Source: Symsagittifera roscoffensis
Taxonomy: Eukaryota; Xenacoelomorpha; Acoela; Convolutidae
Direction of reading: 5' to 3'
Assembly: GCF_963678635.1 (NCBI RefSeq)
Contig: NC_087062.1
Span: forward strand, 70,897,345-70,961,344
DNA: 64,000 nt
How positions within the stretch are numbered: position 1 is the first letter of the stretch; each line of letters starts with the position of its first letter. The notes beneath the pieces were generated by a model. That model was not told the origin of the DNA, did no database searches, and saw only the letters and a list, made by a program, of their open reading frames with translations. The translations under genes were made by a program, and so were the position numbers. This document shows positions 22,440 through 32,904 of this stretch, piece by piece.

Positions 22440-23259
22440 AATAATTATCCGGCAGGGACCACTATGCCGCCGACTAGATCAATAACCAAATACGCCTCTA
22501 ATGGCTGACATGCTTCTTGTTAGAGTGCCAATAATGGACAACAATTACCTCTTGCTCGCAGCAGCTGCTGACTTCATTGGACCCTTCGCAACGAATAACA
22601 ACGGAAATTTTTCCTTAAGGTATATTTTGCTCTTCACCTCGGTGGTTACTGGAGCTCGCATTGAAATCCTGCAACTTCAACAACGGCGACGGCACTCAAT
22701 TAAACAACGGAAAAAGTTTCGCTGGAGCCAGAAGCGAACTCGAGCAACTGCTACTGCAACTTCATGAATAGCAACAGTACGAAGATCAGAGCGAACTTCT
22801 TGTATTGAATTTAAAATTTAACCCACACATTGGAAACTTTTGAGAAAGATTGGTGACTCGAGGATTTTTTCAAGAGTTATTGGATCACGCACCCTCAATG
22901 ACGACACATTTTCTACCTTTGTCTGGGATGTAGAACCAGTCAGGAACTCTTGCCCCCTGACAAACGTTTCATCTGACCGAACAGATTCGAAACTTCTGAC
23001 GCCCAATGATTTCCTGTATGGATGGCGATCTGTGTTTATTTCAGCCGGGACATCTAACGAAATCGGAATGAGATACAAGCTCTCCCCAAGGGTTTTCAAA
23101 AAAGCAATTAACGAGAATATTTGTCGACACTCTGTCAACGATGAAAACGGACAAGAATTTACAACCATGAGACCTAGTCTGGATTCTCGAAGACCTCACG
23201 CTTCGCAATTTGGCCCCTGGGTTGGGTTCTCGGTGCGTTTCCTTGTTCTCATGGAATAG
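22440..23259 (+). pseudogene. BEL/Pao integrase remnant
   Basis: The piece at about 22495-22680 reads PLMADM, then ADFIGPFATNN and RYILLFTSVVTGARIEI, which corresponds to the Pao integrase core (PLMADLP...DYFGPF...RYGCLFTCL-TRAVHIE). The piece 22840-23259 reads RVIGSRTLNDDTFSTF, LTNVSSD and LLTPNDFLYG, matching the C-terminal integrase pattern. A frame change near 22770-22840 separates the two. Confidence 0.7.
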
Positions 23260-23299
23260 TAAAATCGTCTGAAGTACAAAACAACCATGGACGCCTCAC

Positions 23300-25302
23300 T
23301 AGACTCTCTATAAATTCTCGTTAGTTTTATAGCTGCTAGTTCCCATCAACAGCAATTTCAATACTGATAACAGGACAAGAAGCAGCAGAAACTCAGTCAA
23401 CTCACCACCAGATCTATGAGTTTTAAAATTGATTACGGAAAACTTTTCGACTACGACGACTACTACTGACGACACCCGACAATCATTCTACTCAATCGAC
23501 TTTTTTTGCAACCTGCAAACGGGCCCCGGCTATGTTCCCGCGAGTTTGACGTACGTGTCAAAAACATTCAAAACATTGAAGACAGCATTGAAAACTTAAC
23601 AAAAATGAATTACCAACAAGTTTCATTTAAATCATTTTAAAAACTGGTTTCGTTTAGCTTAGCAACCGGATCCAGTCATTCAACTGAGTAGCCACCTATG
23701 TTTTATGGACTTTAGAATTTAATTACTACCCTTATTTGGGGCATGGTAATGAAAATCAGGTCTCTAAAAAACGATAAAAGCTCTCAATCTCTCTCTCTCT
23801 CTCCTCTCCTTTGAGATACTTAGGGTTTTGTACGGTTTACTATCCTCCCACAGTCTCTTCTTGTCCCCCTTTTAGTACTCTTGTCTATTTTAACTCATGT
23901 TGGCTTTGGATAATTAGTCCGGGACACGCACCAAAAGCCCAGAAGTATTACTAGAACGGCTCAAAAAGCGGCTTTGAAACTTTTATTTGCAATTGTTATG
24001 ATAAAATCCTGCTGTTAAAATGTGGTTGTCGTGAGCTCTTCTACCGTTCTCTCCGTTCTGGCACCTTCATCTTTTAATATAAAAAATTTTCGATCACGTC
24101 GTCAAATTGTAATTATAGTTGTATCGATATCCTACATAAAATTGATCTCATGTACAGCCTTGTAATACTGTTGGTTATAATATCAAAAAAAGGTGTTAAA
24201 TTTTGCGGTGGTGAATGGCAAAAGGGCCGTTTGATGCAATGAGACGATTGAAATGCAAAACAGAGAGCTCTTAATCTCCCTTTCACTGCCCTATAAAACT
24301 AGTAGTCTGCCGCAGTCTATTCGACTCCCAGACGTCTATAGCGTATAGGATTTCGATCATAGATGGCATTTCCAATACAGCAAGAAGTCACAATGCACAG
24401 CCACTGAAACAAAAAAGAGCAATTATTTACTTTAAAGTTACATCAACTGAACACCCTTAGCCGGATGATGTTGATATTGTGTTAAAATGTTAATCAACAA
24501 AATGCTCGTGGAGTCCAAACTACTGCATTCCATCAAAGTTGCATTAGATTCCACGAATGGTCAAATGATGAAACAACATAGAACTTTTAGAGACAAACGC
24601 TTAGCCATATGCTTGATTTGTGTTCCACTGATCAAAGTTTCTGGCCAATTGAACTAAATTTCGATAAACGTCACTGGGTTACAGAACTGGGTTCCAATAG
24701 GTAGATTCCAGAGTGATTTGCGTCTATCAATCTTAAAACTTGGCCCAATAATTTGCCTGAATACAACAAGCAAAAAGTTTTGAGCTGGGTTTTTCCGTTT
24801 AAGGTTATCCATTGAAGCTCATAGCATCGCTGTTTTCATCACATGATTTTTTAAATAATTTTTGTCAAAACGACTTTTTTTAAGAATGGAAATTTGTCTT
24901 AGGGATAAAAATACACATTTAAAACTACTGCTGAGCCTTCGTGAAAAAGGACAACAAGTTCAACAAAAAAGATAAACAAATTTCTAAGATATTGATTTTT
25001 AAGGAAAATATTTGCACTACAAAATCTCTACCAAAGTGATTTTTTTTAAATTCGATTGGTGGCGCAAGCTGACTTAAATGATTTTAAATATTTTTTGCTA
25101 GAACTAAGTAATCAATAGTTAATTTTTCACTCTACTTAAGTTTGAAAAGAATATTTTTTTTCAGAAAGTCAAATTAGGGCATTTTTTTTGGTTTTGTTTA
25201 TTTTATTTCTGGCATTGAAATTTAATTGGTCTCCACGATGCAAAAATGTTCAAACAAAGATGTCAAAGTAAAAAACAATTCTAATTAACAAAACTGTTCA
25301 TT
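23300..25302. other. Noncoding sequence after the BEL/Pao element
   Basis: No convincing gene. It contains a short (TC)n microsatellite at about 23788-23812. The stretch 23760-24340 has two similar GAGCTCTTAATCTCCC/AGCTCTCAATCTCTC-like segments and could be the remains of the element's 3' LTR, but no upstream partner was found. Confidence 0.3.
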
Positions 25303-25765
25303 TATCAGGGCGAAGCCTTGAATGTTTCGACTGCATTTTAAGGCCAAGTAAAACAGTTTTTTTTTGGAATAATAAAAAAATAATTGAGAAAAAAGAAAAA
25401 TTATATTCCCCCAGACGCCATGTAAAATACAAAGGTGTGTTTAGCGTCTCGTACTGTTTTAATAGGATTAAATTGCTGACCTCAATTTAATTTGGAACTC
25501 ATTAAATTGCCCTCACGCGTGTTATAAGAACGCAATATATCGCATGTTAATTTTCCCAAATTAGCAATTTTTAAATCCCCGTAGTTTTTCGAGAAAAGAT
25601 CACAGAAAAAAAAGATATTTTTATACTAGAGCGCTGAGCTCAGGACAACAATACTTGTCAAATGGCATACAAAAAATCCGCCAAAAGCGCCTTGTTAACC
25701 ATTCGGTATTTGACTGAGTAGAAAAACCACACCAAACATAAATATTCTACACTTTCTTTGAAATT
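25303..25765 (+). repeat. Copy of the ACTGCTCGTATCAGGGCG repeat family
   Basis: It begins TTTATCAGGGCGAAGCCTTG, followed by GACTGCATTTTAAGGCCAAG. The central block has CGCAATATATCGCATGTTAA and CCCAAATTAGCAATTTTTAA. The end has CACTTTCTTTGAAATTCGGA. A second copy starts less than 100 bases downstream. Confidence 0.6.
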
Positions 25766-25847
25766 CGGAACAATCATTAAAAGAAGTTTGAAGAACATAG
25801 AAACATTAAACAAAACTGCTCTGATTAATTTTTGTATGATTAAACAA

Positions 25848-26350
25848 AACTGCTCGTATCAAGTTGACGCCCTGAGTATTCCGACTGCCTCTTAAGCTTG
25901 ATAGAATAGTGTTCTCGCTAGGAAAAAGTGAAAATTTTGAATTTTATTTGAGTTTTTTTTTTAAAAACGATTCACCCACACGCTATTTTAAGTACAAAGT
26001 GTTTTATTTCGCATATAGGAAATCAGTAATTAGACAAAATAGGATGCCTCCATTGAATTAATTTGAAATTTTTTAGCTTACGCCTTAATAGCACGAATTG
26101 TATCGCGGTTAAGTGTCACAAATTGACAAAATTGGCGATCCTTAAACCCGCATAAATTTGAGAACAAACAATCAAAGTATTATTCGAGCAGCGATGCCAA
26201 CCGCATTTTAGCTTAATACAAGCTTACTCAATTGATACGCCACAGATTTCCGGATCGATAACCATAAGCTGTCAACTTTTGTAAACTTGGTCTGAATAAA
26301 AAACCGCCGCAAATATATTCCTCACATTCTTCGAAAATCGGAACAAAAAC
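25848..26350 (+). repeat. Second adjacent copy of the ACTGCTCGTATCAGGGCG repeat family
   Basis: Head ACTGCTCGTATCAAGTTGAC, then GACTGCCTCTTAAGCTTGAT. The block includes CCACACGCTATTTTAAGTAC and ends with CACATTCTTCGAAAATCGGA followed by ACAAAAA. Same orientation as the copy at 25303. Confidence 0.6.
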
Positions 26351-26450
26351 TGGAAACTTTGTCTTTCACTTTTCCCAATTGATAGTGTCTAAACTTTTTA
26401 CTTTAAATGCCAATTTATATCACATTTGCGTCTATTAACAGCACGACAAA

Positions 26451-27056
26451 TTACATTACGAAGCCAAACTGTGCATTGGATAGGCGCACAATTTTGTGTC
26501 TGTATGTTCCTGGATTCTAGAAACAAGTCTTTTAACGTGTTCCGAAATGTAAGTGGATTCCACTTACAAAATTACAGTGGATTCTGCGTACAGAAACCAG
26601 TAACGTTAATTTTGTCGGCATATTTATTTTGTTGAGGATTCCGCAACGAGCAAATATAGGTAGTTGTTCCAGATTCCGCAAATGTAAGCGGATTCCGCAA
26701 ATGTAAGTGAATTCTGCAAGTTTATGCGGATTCCGCTTTCAATTTGCAGATTCCACTTATAGTTGCGGATTCCGCGGCGGCTTAATTTTACTAAACACAT
26801 ATATTATTATTTGTTCATGGATTCCATAAACTTGTTTCGTATTCCACCCATTTTGTTGGGGATTCCGCAAAAATGTCTGTTTTTGGAGCAATTTTGAGCA
26901 ATACAATGTTTTAGCTATTTCTTTATGGAATCCAAAACTGCAGTGAAAATTTAAAAAAAATAGCATTTTGGTGGAATCCGAGACAAAAAATGATTTTTGC
27001 CTGTTGCGGAATCTGCTTACAATTCACAAAATGCACAGTTTGGCCTCGTAATGTAA
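26451..27056. repeat. 606-bp foldback element with internal GGATTCCGC sub-repeats
   Basis: The termini TTACATTACGAAGCCAAACT (26451) and its inverse in CAGTTTGGCCTCGTAATGTA (ending about 27055) form inverted repeats of about 27 bp that extend into GTGCAT/ATGCAC. The interior has at least twelve copies of GATTCCGC or near variants (GATTCCAC, GATTCTGC) in both orientations, several followed by AAATGTAAG. No coding capacity. A non-autonomous TIR element carrying an internal degenerate tandem array is the best reading. Confidence 0.6.
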
Positions 27057-27480
27057 ATCTTTAAACTTCTTAAAACCTTTTATCGGAATGAAAATTTACA
27101 CAGCTTTTTCCTCTAAAAATCAAACGTAAGCGCTTCATCTTTCTACAATAAGTATCGGGCATCAATTATTTTCAAACTGTTTAAAATGCATTTTGGTATT
27201 ACAGCAGGATCCATGACATACTTTGAAGACTTAGAAAATTTCTCGCTGACAAACATGAAATACAATCAAAAGTGACTGAGTGGGAGGCGACTAGTTTTTC
27301 AAGATATTTGTTCACGCTATTGCGTTCTAGACATGACACATACGACTGTGTTTAAGAAACTTTCTAGGTTTTTTGAAATTTAGTTCAATCTTTTTGCTAC
27401 AAGAACTGCCCAATGAACTATAGGGAGAAAATTAGAAGAATTTAGCTTCCAGTGTGGCCAAATTGGGATGAGGGCAACCC
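27057..27480. other. Noncoding AT-rich sequence
   Basis: Nothing recognisable: no splice-flanked coding frame, no repeat match within the window and no RNA gene signature. Confidence 0.3.
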
Positions 27481-27539
27481 GTATTGGAGTTCCATATAAA
27501 AATATGGTAATAATTGAGTTTCACTGTCAGTGTCCAAAA

Positions 27540-28520
27540 AAGTGAAAAAAAAAACGATTATAATCAATTAAAATGGATTATAATATTACTATTTTTCGAT
27601 GCAACAACATCCATTTTTACTCCATTATAATCGATTTTTTTTTACTTTTGTGGACAAGAACAATAAAACTTAAATATAATCAATTTTTTTCTACTTTATT
27701 GAGATGCGAATTCCAATGGACATAATTTCTTTTCTACGTTTTAAGCTTAAATTTGTTTATTTTTGCTTATTTTAAAACTTTGATATTTTTGTTACTTTTT
27801 TATGTTAATCAATCACTGAACTTTGTTCTTTTCAACAATTGCACGCTTACATCCCACCAATATTTGCACCTTTGCCTCCTTTGCACCATTGCACCCGCCA
27901 TCCCCCACCTAAACCAATCTCAACCCTGCCCCCACCTGAACTAACCCCTTCCGCCAAATGAATCCCAACTGAACCAACCCCCCACACACACCCACCCTAC
28001 CTGAACCGGATCAGAGAGGGGGATTCAAGTGGATGAGAGGGTTGTTGGTTCAGGTGGAGGGGAGTGGTTCAGGTGTGGGGTTGTCCCAGAAGGCCAGGTG
28101 GGGGGATGGTTCAGGCGTGGAGGGGGTAAAGCGGCAAAGGGGCAAACGTTGGGATGGGGGTTGTAAGGGAGCAAAGGGCCAAACGAAACCTTTTTGCAAT
28201 TTGAGACTAGGTTTAGAAAGGGAGTAGGCCGCACACTAACTTTGCAAAGATTTCGCATTACTCATTTGATAATTTGGCAAGACGCGAAACAAAAATAAAG
28301 TGGAAAAAAATCCATTTTAATAAGATTTTGTATTTATTTTATAATCCCTTAAAATGGACTTCAATTGAATTGTAATGCATTATGTTTTTGCAAGAAGAAA
28401 GGGATAGATTCATTTTTTTGTCCAATTTTGTTGTCTGAGCCTAAAATTTAAATCGATTATATTAACAACCTTTCAGACCACAAAAATCTATTTTAATCTT
28501 TTTTTTTTCACTTTTCTTCG
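27540..28520. repeat. Long foldback with C-rich then G-rich core
   Basis: AAGTGAAAAAAAAAACGATTA near 27540 pairs with the inverse AATCTTTTTTTTTTCACTT near 28497-28515, giving an element of about 980 bp. Its middle holds a C-rich block (27893-28010, CCCCACCTGAACC-like words) followed by a G-rich block (28010-28185, GGTTCAGGTGGGG-like words) that is its imperfect reverse complement. The whole could form a large cruciform. The short ORFs here are composition artefacts. Confidence 0.5.
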
Positions 28521-29141
28521 ATGTGGGAAGCTAACAACTTGTCACACTTATTCTTTTTAGATTCAAACTGAATCAATTCGAGCTTCTCCGGGAATCATTA
28601 ATACTTATTTCTTGATTACCCATCCAGAAAAATTGCCCAAAAATATTGCATATAATTTTTAACCAGAGGCACGGCAACAGTTCTCTGTGAAGAGCTGAAC
28701 AGCTCGTATGTTGGTCCTTTCCCTTGTGGATAAATAATCTAGTAAACACTTTTTAAAAGTCCAAACAAAATTTTTTTCCAAATATTTACAGAATAGTCGG
28801 AAAATTCAATGAATGCTCTCCGTTGATACGAGAAATTGAGTTGAATCCTACTTCCAAAAACTAGAAAAAAAAATTGTCAGTACCAATCATTAGCCAAAGC
28901 GATGCCAGAATTGTGTGACGAGGCTTTTAAATTCGGTAACTGAAATCGAGAACATAGACTCGGTTTCATTCATAGTATTTTATGAAATATATAATATTTT
29001 GTCGGATCTCTCTAACTATCCCCCCTTTGGTACCTAGTAACGAATTGCCACCGCTTTAATGAAATATTTCAAAGATTAACCATATGCGAATTGGGAAGTA
29101 ACGATTTCCCCCCTTTTGCAAGAGGTGGAGATGGGATAGTA
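28521..29141. other. Noncoding sequence
   Basis: AT-rich; no gene recognised. A TATATAATATTT segment and CCCCCTTT runs lie near 28990-29110, just before an LTR fragment. Confidence 0.25.
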
Positions 29142-29193
29142 AAAGATAGCGTGACGAACAGACGGTGTACCTTATCCGAAATTACTCTATGAG
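29142..29193 (+). mobile_element. LTR fragment related to the 31245-50156 element
   Basis: Fifty-two bases match the 3' part of the LTR (31581-31632) with only two differences, including GATAGCGTGACGA and CAGACGGTGTACC. The sequence diverges on both sides. It is a relic of a related element's LTR, or of a solo LTR whose other parts are too diverged to see. Confidence 0.6.
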
Positions 29194-29683
29194 AAGGCCA
29201 CCCCGGACCTAAACTCGAGATCCATTTGGTCTAACGATGATTCAAGCATACCTCTGTGAGTGCGACCACAAGGCCGACCAGAGTGACAACCAGAACTCTA
29301 TCGTTCACAAACTCCCACAATGCTTCACTGCAGTTCTAGATTTAAAAAACATCAATAAATAATTGCTTGAATACAGACGCTGTGGCAGTGAAGGTTATAC
29401 TATTATAACAGATTTTAATTGAGACTGAAGTTCCGATAACTATTTTAAAACGTTCATAAAATCCGTGGTTAATGGGGCGTGGATTTTTTCAAATATACAG
29501 ATGAAGTTTGGAAACAAGATTTGAACCATAGACTTAATAAAGCATCAAGATTTTTTATATGGTAATCGCAGAGTGGCAAATCTATAATTTGATCTCTCTA
29601 AGAATATACCTTTCCCTTTATGATTACTTATCAAAAAGAACATTCAGTTCAATAAAATTTGCGCATAATGCTATAGATCGCCC

Positions 29684-29895
29684 ATCCCGCACTGGAATTT
29701 CATGGGAAATCATCGATTATAATGGATTATCTTGCCAAAAAACTTAACCCATATAATCGATTTTCATGACCCATCCATCCAATCATGAAAATGGATTTGT
29801 AATGGATTCTAATCGATTACTTTTGCAATTTTATGGAGACTGACTATAAAATGACAATATAATCGATTATTATCCATGAAACTCCAGTGCGGGAT
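29684..29895. repeat. 212-bp MITE with TIRs
   Basis: Termini ATCCCGCACTGGAATTTCAT and its inverse ATGAAACTCCAGTGCGGGAT form inverted repeats of about 37 bp extending into ATCGATTATAAT. The interior has four AATCGATTA or TAATGGATT words, like the foldbacks at 2280-2650 and 27540-28520. No ORF. Confidence 0.65.
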
Positions 29896-30137
29896 ATACA
29901 GTGAGTTTTTTATGCGACTGGCCAGATTTTGTGCTAGTTTCGGGGCTAGCGTTCAGACTTCAAATTAAGCCGCGCACCTCTACCCTGGTATGCTAGAGGT
30001 GAAATAGTCAGCCAGAGCTGCAACCTCGAATTAAACCTCGAGACAGACCTCGAGGTCAGAAAGGCAGATTATATCAATGTAATATTTCTTTTTTCATATT
30101 TTATTAAGCAAAGAAGACGGATGAGTTTTGATTTTAC

Positions 30138-30401
30138 CTGTGAATAAATTCCACTTGGTGGGTTGCTTGCGCATTCTGAAGATGGAGCGACACAACAAGA
30201 AACTGGAACTGTTTTGTTGTGGAACACTTCGAACCAAGTAGTGTAATTTGATCCCCCACAACAACTGAACTAGTCAAAGCACGAAATGATTTGTTAGGTT
30301 GTGCCTTGAAACTTGCAAAAAAATTCCGAAAACGAGCAAACACGTAATCATAGATTTGTTGATACGGAAAACTTTTAAAACAAGTTTTGCTCACTATGTG
30401 A
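30138..30401 (-). CDS. Likely internal coding exon of an unidentified gene
   Basis: An 88-codon open stretch on the minus strand is bounded by an acceptor-like TTTTTGATCAG and a donor CACAG/GTAAAA; the frame closes right after the donor. The translation has protein-like composition: YQQIYDYVFARFRNFF, SFRALTSSVVVGDQITLLG, and FQFLVVSLHLQNAQATHQ. The VGDQITLLG...FQFLVV-LHL stretch is faintly galectin-like (beta-sandwich), but too weak to name. Companion exons were not found in the window. It could be a random open frame. Confidence 0.3.
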
Positions 30402-30613
30402 CTGATCAAAAATAGCTGCTATTATTGTTGTCTTCTCAATACGGTGCGTTGGGAATTTGACCCGTTTCGTCCTTACTTTACACAGCATACCTTGCTTCAA
30501 TTAAAAAGTCAACTTTTGCACCAAACAGCAATACTTGGTTTAAAGCAATAACTTATTGCAATTCGGATTTGTTCTGATTTGTTAAAGTAGTGTTCCCACT
30601 TTTTTCGAAGAAA

Positions 30614-30850
30614 ACAAGACTGGTCGTATATCAGGACGGAGCCGGAAATGTTCCGATTGCACTTAAGGCCAATTTAAAAAAAAATTTTGGGGGTTGAATA
30701 ATTGACAAAATAATTGAGAAAACAAAGAGAAAAAGTTTTTTTTTTCATTTTTTCTTCAATTTATCCCTCAAACGATGTGTAAAATAAAAAGAGTGAGTTT
30801 AGCGTCTCATTTTATTCGAAAGTCAGAACAATAAATTGACGTAGTGTCAA
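30614..30850 (+). repeat. Truncated copy of the ACTGCTCGTATCAGGGCG repeat family
   Basis: Head ACTGGTCGTATATCAGGACG then CCGATTGCACTTAAGGCCAA. The similarity fades after about 230 bases (the word GAGTTTAGCGTCTCAT is shared with the copy at 25303). No right end. Confidence 0.5.
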
Positions 30851-31240
30851 CAATGATATAACGGTTTTTTCTCAAAGTAAATCTACGGGAGTGTTACCAA
30901 TTCTGAAACATGATGCCAAAAATTCTAAGAAGTTATCTATTTGTTATGATGATAAACTAGTTTTTTCGGATAACAAGGTTTTACTTTGCTGGAAGTCTAA
31001 ATAGTTGAGTCAAACACTGAGCCAAAAACATGCATTGCATTTTTGGCGGCAGAAAGTTTAAAAAACAAAAAAGTTCAAGAAACTGTCTACTGCTTAAGAA
31101 AAATATGACATGTAAGTTTTCACATCAGGAATTTTACAGCCATTTGCTTTTTCTTGTCTTTCGAATTCTCAGCCTAGAAAGATCTGATGTTTATTTTTTG
31201 TCACTTGTCTCTTCTTGAGTTTTCCTCATAAACAATAAGA
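30851..31240. other. Noncoding sequence upstream of the LTR element
   Basis: AT-rich. The 62-codon open frame 31030-31218 has no supporting signals. The last four bases before the LTR (31241-31244, TTTG) are the target-site duplication. Confidence 0.3.
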
Positions 31241-31244
31241 TTTG

Positions 31245-31655
31245 TGGAACCTGATCTAAACTACATTTTATGATTGGATAAATTAGATATTTTACCACTG
31301 TAAAGTATTTAATATTAACCAATCATGATCCATCTAACTAACAACCCACTTATTTGTAAGTGCTGAAATTACTTGTAATTTCAGCACCAGAGAGATTTGA
31401 ATTTAACTTAGAAATTAGTTGCCTCTCCAAGAGAACTTCAGCAGCCGCAATAAACCAGTATACCCTAGATCTATTGAGCCTAGCAGAGACTAGTTAAACA
31501 ACCTGAGACTAGAATAGTATAAGAGTAAGATTAGGATCGGTATTAGACTAAGAAGTTGCACGAATCTATCCGGCCGAAAATAAGATAGCGTGACGAGCAG
31601 ACGGTGTACCCTATCCGAAATTACTCTATGAGTTAGGACCATCGGTTATAACTCA
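31245..31655 (+). repeat. 5' LTR
   Basis: It begins TGGAACCTGATC and ends ATAACTCA. It holds a perfect 12-bp stem hairpin (TGCTGAAATTAC TT GTAATTTCAGCA, about 31360-31386) and AATAAA at 31449-31454, a possible polyadenylation signal. It differs from the 3' LTR at base 6 (C versus A) and at one base in GTTAGGACC/GTTAAGACC. Confidence 0.9.
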
Positions 31656-31657
31656 TC

Positions 31658-31672
31658 TGGTGCGACCATAAG
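31658..31672 (+). promoter_or_regulatory. Putative tRNA primer-binding site
   Basis: TGGTGCGACCATAAG starts two bases after the LTR end. TGG is complementary to the CCA end of a tRNA, so this is where minus-strand DNA synthesis would start. Which tRNA has a 3' end matching GGTCGCACCA could not be determined. Confidence 0.6.
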
Positions 31673-31742
31673 TCTCGAACAAGACCTTAATAGCTTAGAA
31701 TTAACCAAAAATAGATTAGAATTTAGACAAAACATTTTTAAA

Positions 31743-31940
31743 ATGTTACACGACGATAATTTAATCGAAATGTCTCTACGACTCAATAGATCAAAGCCAA
31801 TATTCCGAACGATAAGAGAACTACCCGGAAATGGAAGAAGACCTCGAACCAGAGAAGACATACGACAAAGTAGAAACTTACCAAATAGTTATATGATAGT
31901 ACGGCAAAAGCCAACACAAACTTTTATATTTAGAATCTGA
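31743..31940 (+). CDS. Small leader ORF after the PBS (65 aa from ATG)
   Basis: The frame is open from within the LTR end (about 31631) to TGA at 31940; the first ATG is at 31743. The translated part is charged and amphipathic (MLHDDNLIEMSLRLNRSK, REDIRQSRN). The codons upstream of the ATG, read from the PBS on, also look protein-like and helical. It may be an upstream ORF, a leader peptide, or a spliced 5' exon of gag or env. No known domain. Confidence 0.35.
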   Translation: MLHDDNLIEMSLRLNRSKPIFRTIRELPGNGRRPRTREDIRQSRNLPNSYMIVRQKPTQTFIFRI

Positions 31941-32300
31941 TTAGCAATGAATTTAGATTTTCATTTGCAAACTTAAATCTTGAAGTCAATCTTCATGATC
32001 ATTTCAGGCGCTAAACAAAATATTAATATACAATAACGATTGATAAAAAGATCTCAGATCGTTTTCCTAAAATTCTGCAGTATTATATAAAACATGTTTG
32101 GAAAATATTTATTGAAAATCAAAATAAAAATTAGTAGCATGACAATAAACTGTTAGTAATCATAAAATCATCAGTTGTCCCAGCTTCATCACCTAAAACA
32201 TAACAGCAATCATAAGCTCACTAATATCATTAAAACACTAAATCTTTTCTTAAATAAATTTAAACCATTTTAAACTTAAATTCACTTAATCTTAAAATCA

Positions 32301-32387
32301 GATCATCAAGGCTTATCCTTGGATCTTAATTAATTTTCTATTTAATTAAATTTACAAAACTTGATCATCAAGGCCTATCCTTGGATC
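32301..32387 (+). other. Paired leader hairpins
   Basis: Two near-identical 25-base stem-loops, 32301-32325 and 32363-32387, share GATCATCAAGG...TATCCTTGGATC. Their starts are 62 bases apart. In the untranslated leader of an LTR element, duplicated stem-loops are candidates for dimerisation or packaging signals; that role is inferred. The rest of the leader up to 32904 holds three diverged copies of a TCTCCAACCCT-GAAC motif (about 32450, 32680, 32795). Confidence 0.45.
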
Positions 32388-32904
32388 AAAAAGAACAATT
32401 TTGTTCTCCCCCACCCACTTAGCTAGTGTCTAACGACCTCAAACGTCGATTCACTATCCAACCCTTTCAAAAAACCCAAGACTAATAGAAATTTTTGAAC
32501 AAAACTAATCATTCAAATTAGGATAAACAGTGAAGAACTTCGGTTATTCATCCTTCACTTGAACCCTCCTCTTACCAGACCCAGGATAAATCGTAGACTT
32601 AGTAAGTTTAAAATAGTATCTAACGAACTACTCGCGTTCTAATTATACCTGAACCTTGTGGATCGATTTACTATTCTCCAACCCTTGAACACAATCACTA
32701 CCCCTAAGTAAGATTAAGTAAGTTAACACCTTAGCTTATACTAGCCACGAGAAAGTAAAAAATCATTCTTCGGAATCGATATACTTTTCTCTCCAACCCT
32801 GAACAAATTGACCCAGGTTAAGCTAACCAAAAAATCGTAAGGACTAACAATTTAAGAAAATAGAATTCATCTAACAACTTCTTGCATCCGTCATCCTAAA
32901 CCTT

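Larger units (their letters stand above)
18657..23300 (+). mobile_element. Decayed BEL/Pao LTR retrotransposon
   Basis: Pieces in BEL/Pao order: a DUF1759-type gag block (19600-19858), the Pao peptidase A17/RT-linker motif (about 21420-21600), the RNase H-linker motif VPSKYNPTDDGT (about 21880), and an integrase with PLMADM and TPNDFL motifs (22490-23180). Every domain is cut by stops and frameshifts, so nothing is functional. A 260-bp block at 18657-18925 is a diverged direct copy of 21880-22135, so part of pol was duplicated upstream of gag. I could not identify LTRs; boundaries are approximate. Pao elements move by reverse transcription and are confined to animals. Confidence 0.75.

Noticed and set aside
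28025-28258. Short ORFs in the C-rich/G-rich block
   Set aside because: Low-complexity Pro/Gly-rich translations caused by base composition.
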